Below are positions 5,470 to 6,674 of a stretch of 6,674 nucleotides of DNA, one piece after another. The first letter of the stretch is position 1. Each line of letters starts with the position of its first letter. The DNA is taken from positions 1 to 6,674 of the forward strand of contig DAOTVD010000030.1 in the NCBI GenBank assembly GCA_034437075.1. The letters run 5' to 3'. The translations under genes were made by a program, and so were the position numbers. Under the pieces are notes generated by a model. It was not told where the DNA came from, did no database searches, and saw only the letters and a list, made by a program, of their open reading frames with translations. The stretch comes from DAOTVD01 sp034437075 (GTDB taxonomy: Bacteria; Chloroflexota; Anaerolineae; Aggregatilineales; J027).

Positions 5470-6267
5470 TTACGGGGCGGGGTACTGGTCATCGACAAAG
5501 ACGTATTGATGATAGCCCTGGCCGAGATGGTCGCGCACCACGTTATGATAGCAGTTATCCCCACCCCCAAAGGGCAAGATTTCCAGCGGTTCGGAGAGCG
5601 CCACGCGCGCGAGCGTCCAACCATCCGGTAGCGTAGGATTGACATCCGGCGTATCAGCATCAATAGCATGCATGACATAGCGATTACCGGCAGGGTCAAC
5701 CAATTCGTAAATCTCATCGGTAAAAATGATCTGATGACATTTGCGCGTGACCGTGATGGACACCGCCCCCGGATCAACCCCGTTCGCCGTGCATTCGGCA
5801 TCCCCCGTGGCCACGCAATCTTGCGCATCGACCAACGAGAGTTCTACCCACGAATAGCCGCTGATGTCGCGTTCGATGCGGCAAGCCTCGCCCTCGCAAT
5901 CGACCGGGGCGGTGGGCGAACGGTAGAAGCAACTGTCGCTGAATAGCGTATTGCGATTGATGTTCTTGATCCACGGCAAACGGGGGCGATAGTCGGCCCA
6001 TTCGGCATCCGGCATGGGGTTTGTACCCCCGCCCACGACAACGATATTTTCGCGGATGTTAATCAACTCTTTGGCCAGGCCGACCTCGCCGGGATTATTC
6101 AGGCAGGTGCTACCCTCTGGTCGGTCAGATTCAATCGTACGGAAACTGACCCCGGCTTCTTCCGAAGTCGGAAAGACAAGCCCCTGCACAGCGGTAAACA
6201 CCACCACCCCGATGAGCACAATACCCACGGCCACAAGGCCCAGCACAAGTAATTTTTGTTTGTTCAT
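5470..6267 (-). CDS. Membrane-anchored exported protein of unknown family, eight cysteines
   Basis: This encodes about 265 residues. A short basic N-terminus (MNKQK) precedes one hydrophobic segment at about 6-28, which is either an uncleaved signal anchor or a signal peptide. There is no lipobox cysteine. The rest is hydrophilic and acidic and would lie outside the cytoplasm. It has eight cysteines (55, 113, 124, 129, 151, 159, 177, 239), an even number compatible with disulfides. Notable segments are GNRYVMHAID (194-203), LPDGWTLARVALSEPL (213-228) and NCYHNVVRDHLGQGYHQYVF (238-257). I do not recognise the family. The ATG at 6267 is chosen as the natural start of a signal segment. An ATG at 6276 and a GTG at 6294 are in frame, and none has a clear ribosome-binding site. 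It is the first gene of a unit with the GNAT 5 bp downstream, so the two are probably co-expressed. Confidence 0.8.
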   Translation of the reverse strand: MNKQKLLVLGLVAVGIVLIGVVVFTAVQGLVFPTSEEAGVSFRTIESDRPEGSTCLNNPGEVGLAKELINIRENIVVVGGGTNPMPDAEWADYRPRLPWIKNINRNTLFSDSCFYRSPTAPVDCEGEACRIERDISGYSWVELSLVDAQDCVATGDAECTANGVDPGAVSITVTRKCHQIIFTDEIYELVDPAGNRYVMHAIDADTPDVNPTLPDGWTLARVALSEPLEILPFGGGDNCYHNVVRDHLGQGYHQYVFVDDQYPAP

Positions 6268-6338
6268 ATGATCCATCAGCAGGCTATAAAACACAGGACG
6301 AAACCAGCAGACTGGGCGTAATTTGTGCCCGGTAAGCT

Positions 6339-6366
6339 ATTATGCTCTAAATGACATAAGCGTCAA
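6339..6366 (-). promoter_or_regulatory. Candidate sigma-70-type promoter for the exported protein and GNAT
   Basis: On the minus strand TTGACG (6366-6361) and CATAAT (6344-6339) are separated by 16 bases. Each matches five of six consensus bases. Transcription would start near 6330, giving a leader of roughly 60 bases before the ATG at 6267. This is the best promoter match I found in the window and agrees with the direction and position of the downstream pair. Confidence 0.6.
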
Positions 6367-6516
6367 GCACGTCGGCAGGGCTTTGGCATCAAATTGGGCC
6401 TTGACCGAGATGTTGGCTCTGTGGACATACTTCACATCGGGTTAATCGCTGTAAGGGCGAGGCTACTCCCCGGCGTAACTGCTCAGGCTATGCCAATTCT
6501 TCCCCCTCACCCCCTT
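6367..6516. other. Intergenic stretch without a recognisable gene
   Basis: No credible coding frame is seen on either strand. A plus-strand frame of 65 codons (6394-6591) runs into repeat R3 and has no ribosome-binding site or recognisable protein character. The segment gtaagggcgaggctactccc (6451-6470) resembles GGGCGA-type intergenic repeats that I recall from Chloroflexota and cyanobacteria, but only one copy is present here. A C-rich run (6501-6514) leads into R3. Confidence 0.5.
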
Positions 6517-6627
6517 AGGCTTTTCCAAGTATTTAACTATGCCGCTTGCTTTTGTCGAAAAGGATACCGGCTTGATTTTACCCCCCTCTAGCTCCCCCCG
6601 AATTCGGGCTGATAGGGGTACACTTTT
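6517..6627 (-). repeat. Repeat copy R3 (inverted relative to R1 and R2)
   Basis: The reverse complement carries all parts of the family: aaaagtgtacccctatcagc at the outer end (6627-6608), the cccgaattcgggggg core, and tggaaaagcct at the inner end (6527-6517). It matches R2 exactly over 92 bp and R1 at both ends, with a diverged middle. It is the most complete copy, at 111 bp. The sequence flanking it at 6628 differs from that flanking R1, so the repeat boundary can be placed at 6627. No gene adjoins it within the window. Confidence 0.88.
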
Positions 6628-6674
6628 ATCTTTTCAGGACTAAAGTAGGTGGTTTTAGGACGAGTTTGAATGAA
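6628..6674. other. Right edge, nothing recognised
   Basis: The 47 bases beyond R3 contain no coding frame, hairpin or repeat that I can support. Confidence 0.4.

Noticed and set aside
6394..6591. Plus-strand frame of 65 codons in the right intergenic region
   Set aside because: Its second half is the R3 repeat, there is no ribosome-binding site, and the peptide has no recognisable features.
178..6627. CRISPR-like array
   Set aside because: The three repeat copies are about 110 bp, differ in orientation and are separated by kilobases of genes, so they do not form an array with spacers.

Overview
The window is a GC-rich bacterial accessory region whose core is a compact RiPP biosynthesis cluster of the thiazole/oxazole-modified microcin (TOMM, or linear azol(in)e peptide) type. 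All recognisable genes are on the minus strand, so they are transcribed from high to low coordinates. No marker gene fixes the taxon. The combination of a nitrile-hydratase-like leader peptide (NHLP), a fused cyclodehydratase, a SagB-type dehydrogenase and intergenic GC-rich repeats resembles what I recall from Chloroflexota or similar soil and sludge bacteria, but that is a weak inference.

Layout by position. 1-170 is a relatively AT-rich edge with the N-terminal 41 codons of an unidentified minus-strand ORF and a small inverted repeat. 178-286 is repeat copy R1. 286-4265 is the TOMM operon, read as precursor peptide (4265-3951), a hairpin that may attenuate transcription (3943-3919), fused leader-binding/E1-like/YcaO cyclodehydratase (3905-1689), and SagB-type FMN dehydrogenase (1692-286, ATGA overlap). 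4266-4549 holds a candidate promoter, two GC-rich hairpins and repeat copy R2. 4550-6267 is a second two-gene unit: a membrane-anchored, cysteine-containing exported protein of unknown family, then a two-domain GNAT acetyltransferase 5 bp downstream. A good sigma-70-type promoter lies upstream at 6339-6366. 6367-6516 has no gene, 6517-6627 is repeat copy R3 in inverted orientation, and nothing is seen after that.

How the genes fit together. The 104-residue precursor has an NHLP leader of about 92 residues ending in Gly-Gly, and a 12-residue core, SAGCGCSGCKPG. The fused cyclodehydratase would bind the leader and convert Cys (possibly Ser) in the core to azolines. The SagB enzyme would oxidise azolines to azoles. 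No leader peptidase, ABC transporter or immunity gene is visible. The GNAT could be a tailoring or self-protection enzyme, but it sits in a separate unit behind repeats and hairpins, so the link is not established.

The most unusual feature is the repeat framework. A family of about 110 bp occurs three times. R1 and R3 are inverted with respect to each other and bracket the entire gene set. R2 and R3 share a perfect 92-bp inverted repeat around the GNAT unit. R1 and R2 are direct repeats around the TOMM operon. Two of the three copies overlap the stop codon of the adjacent gene.
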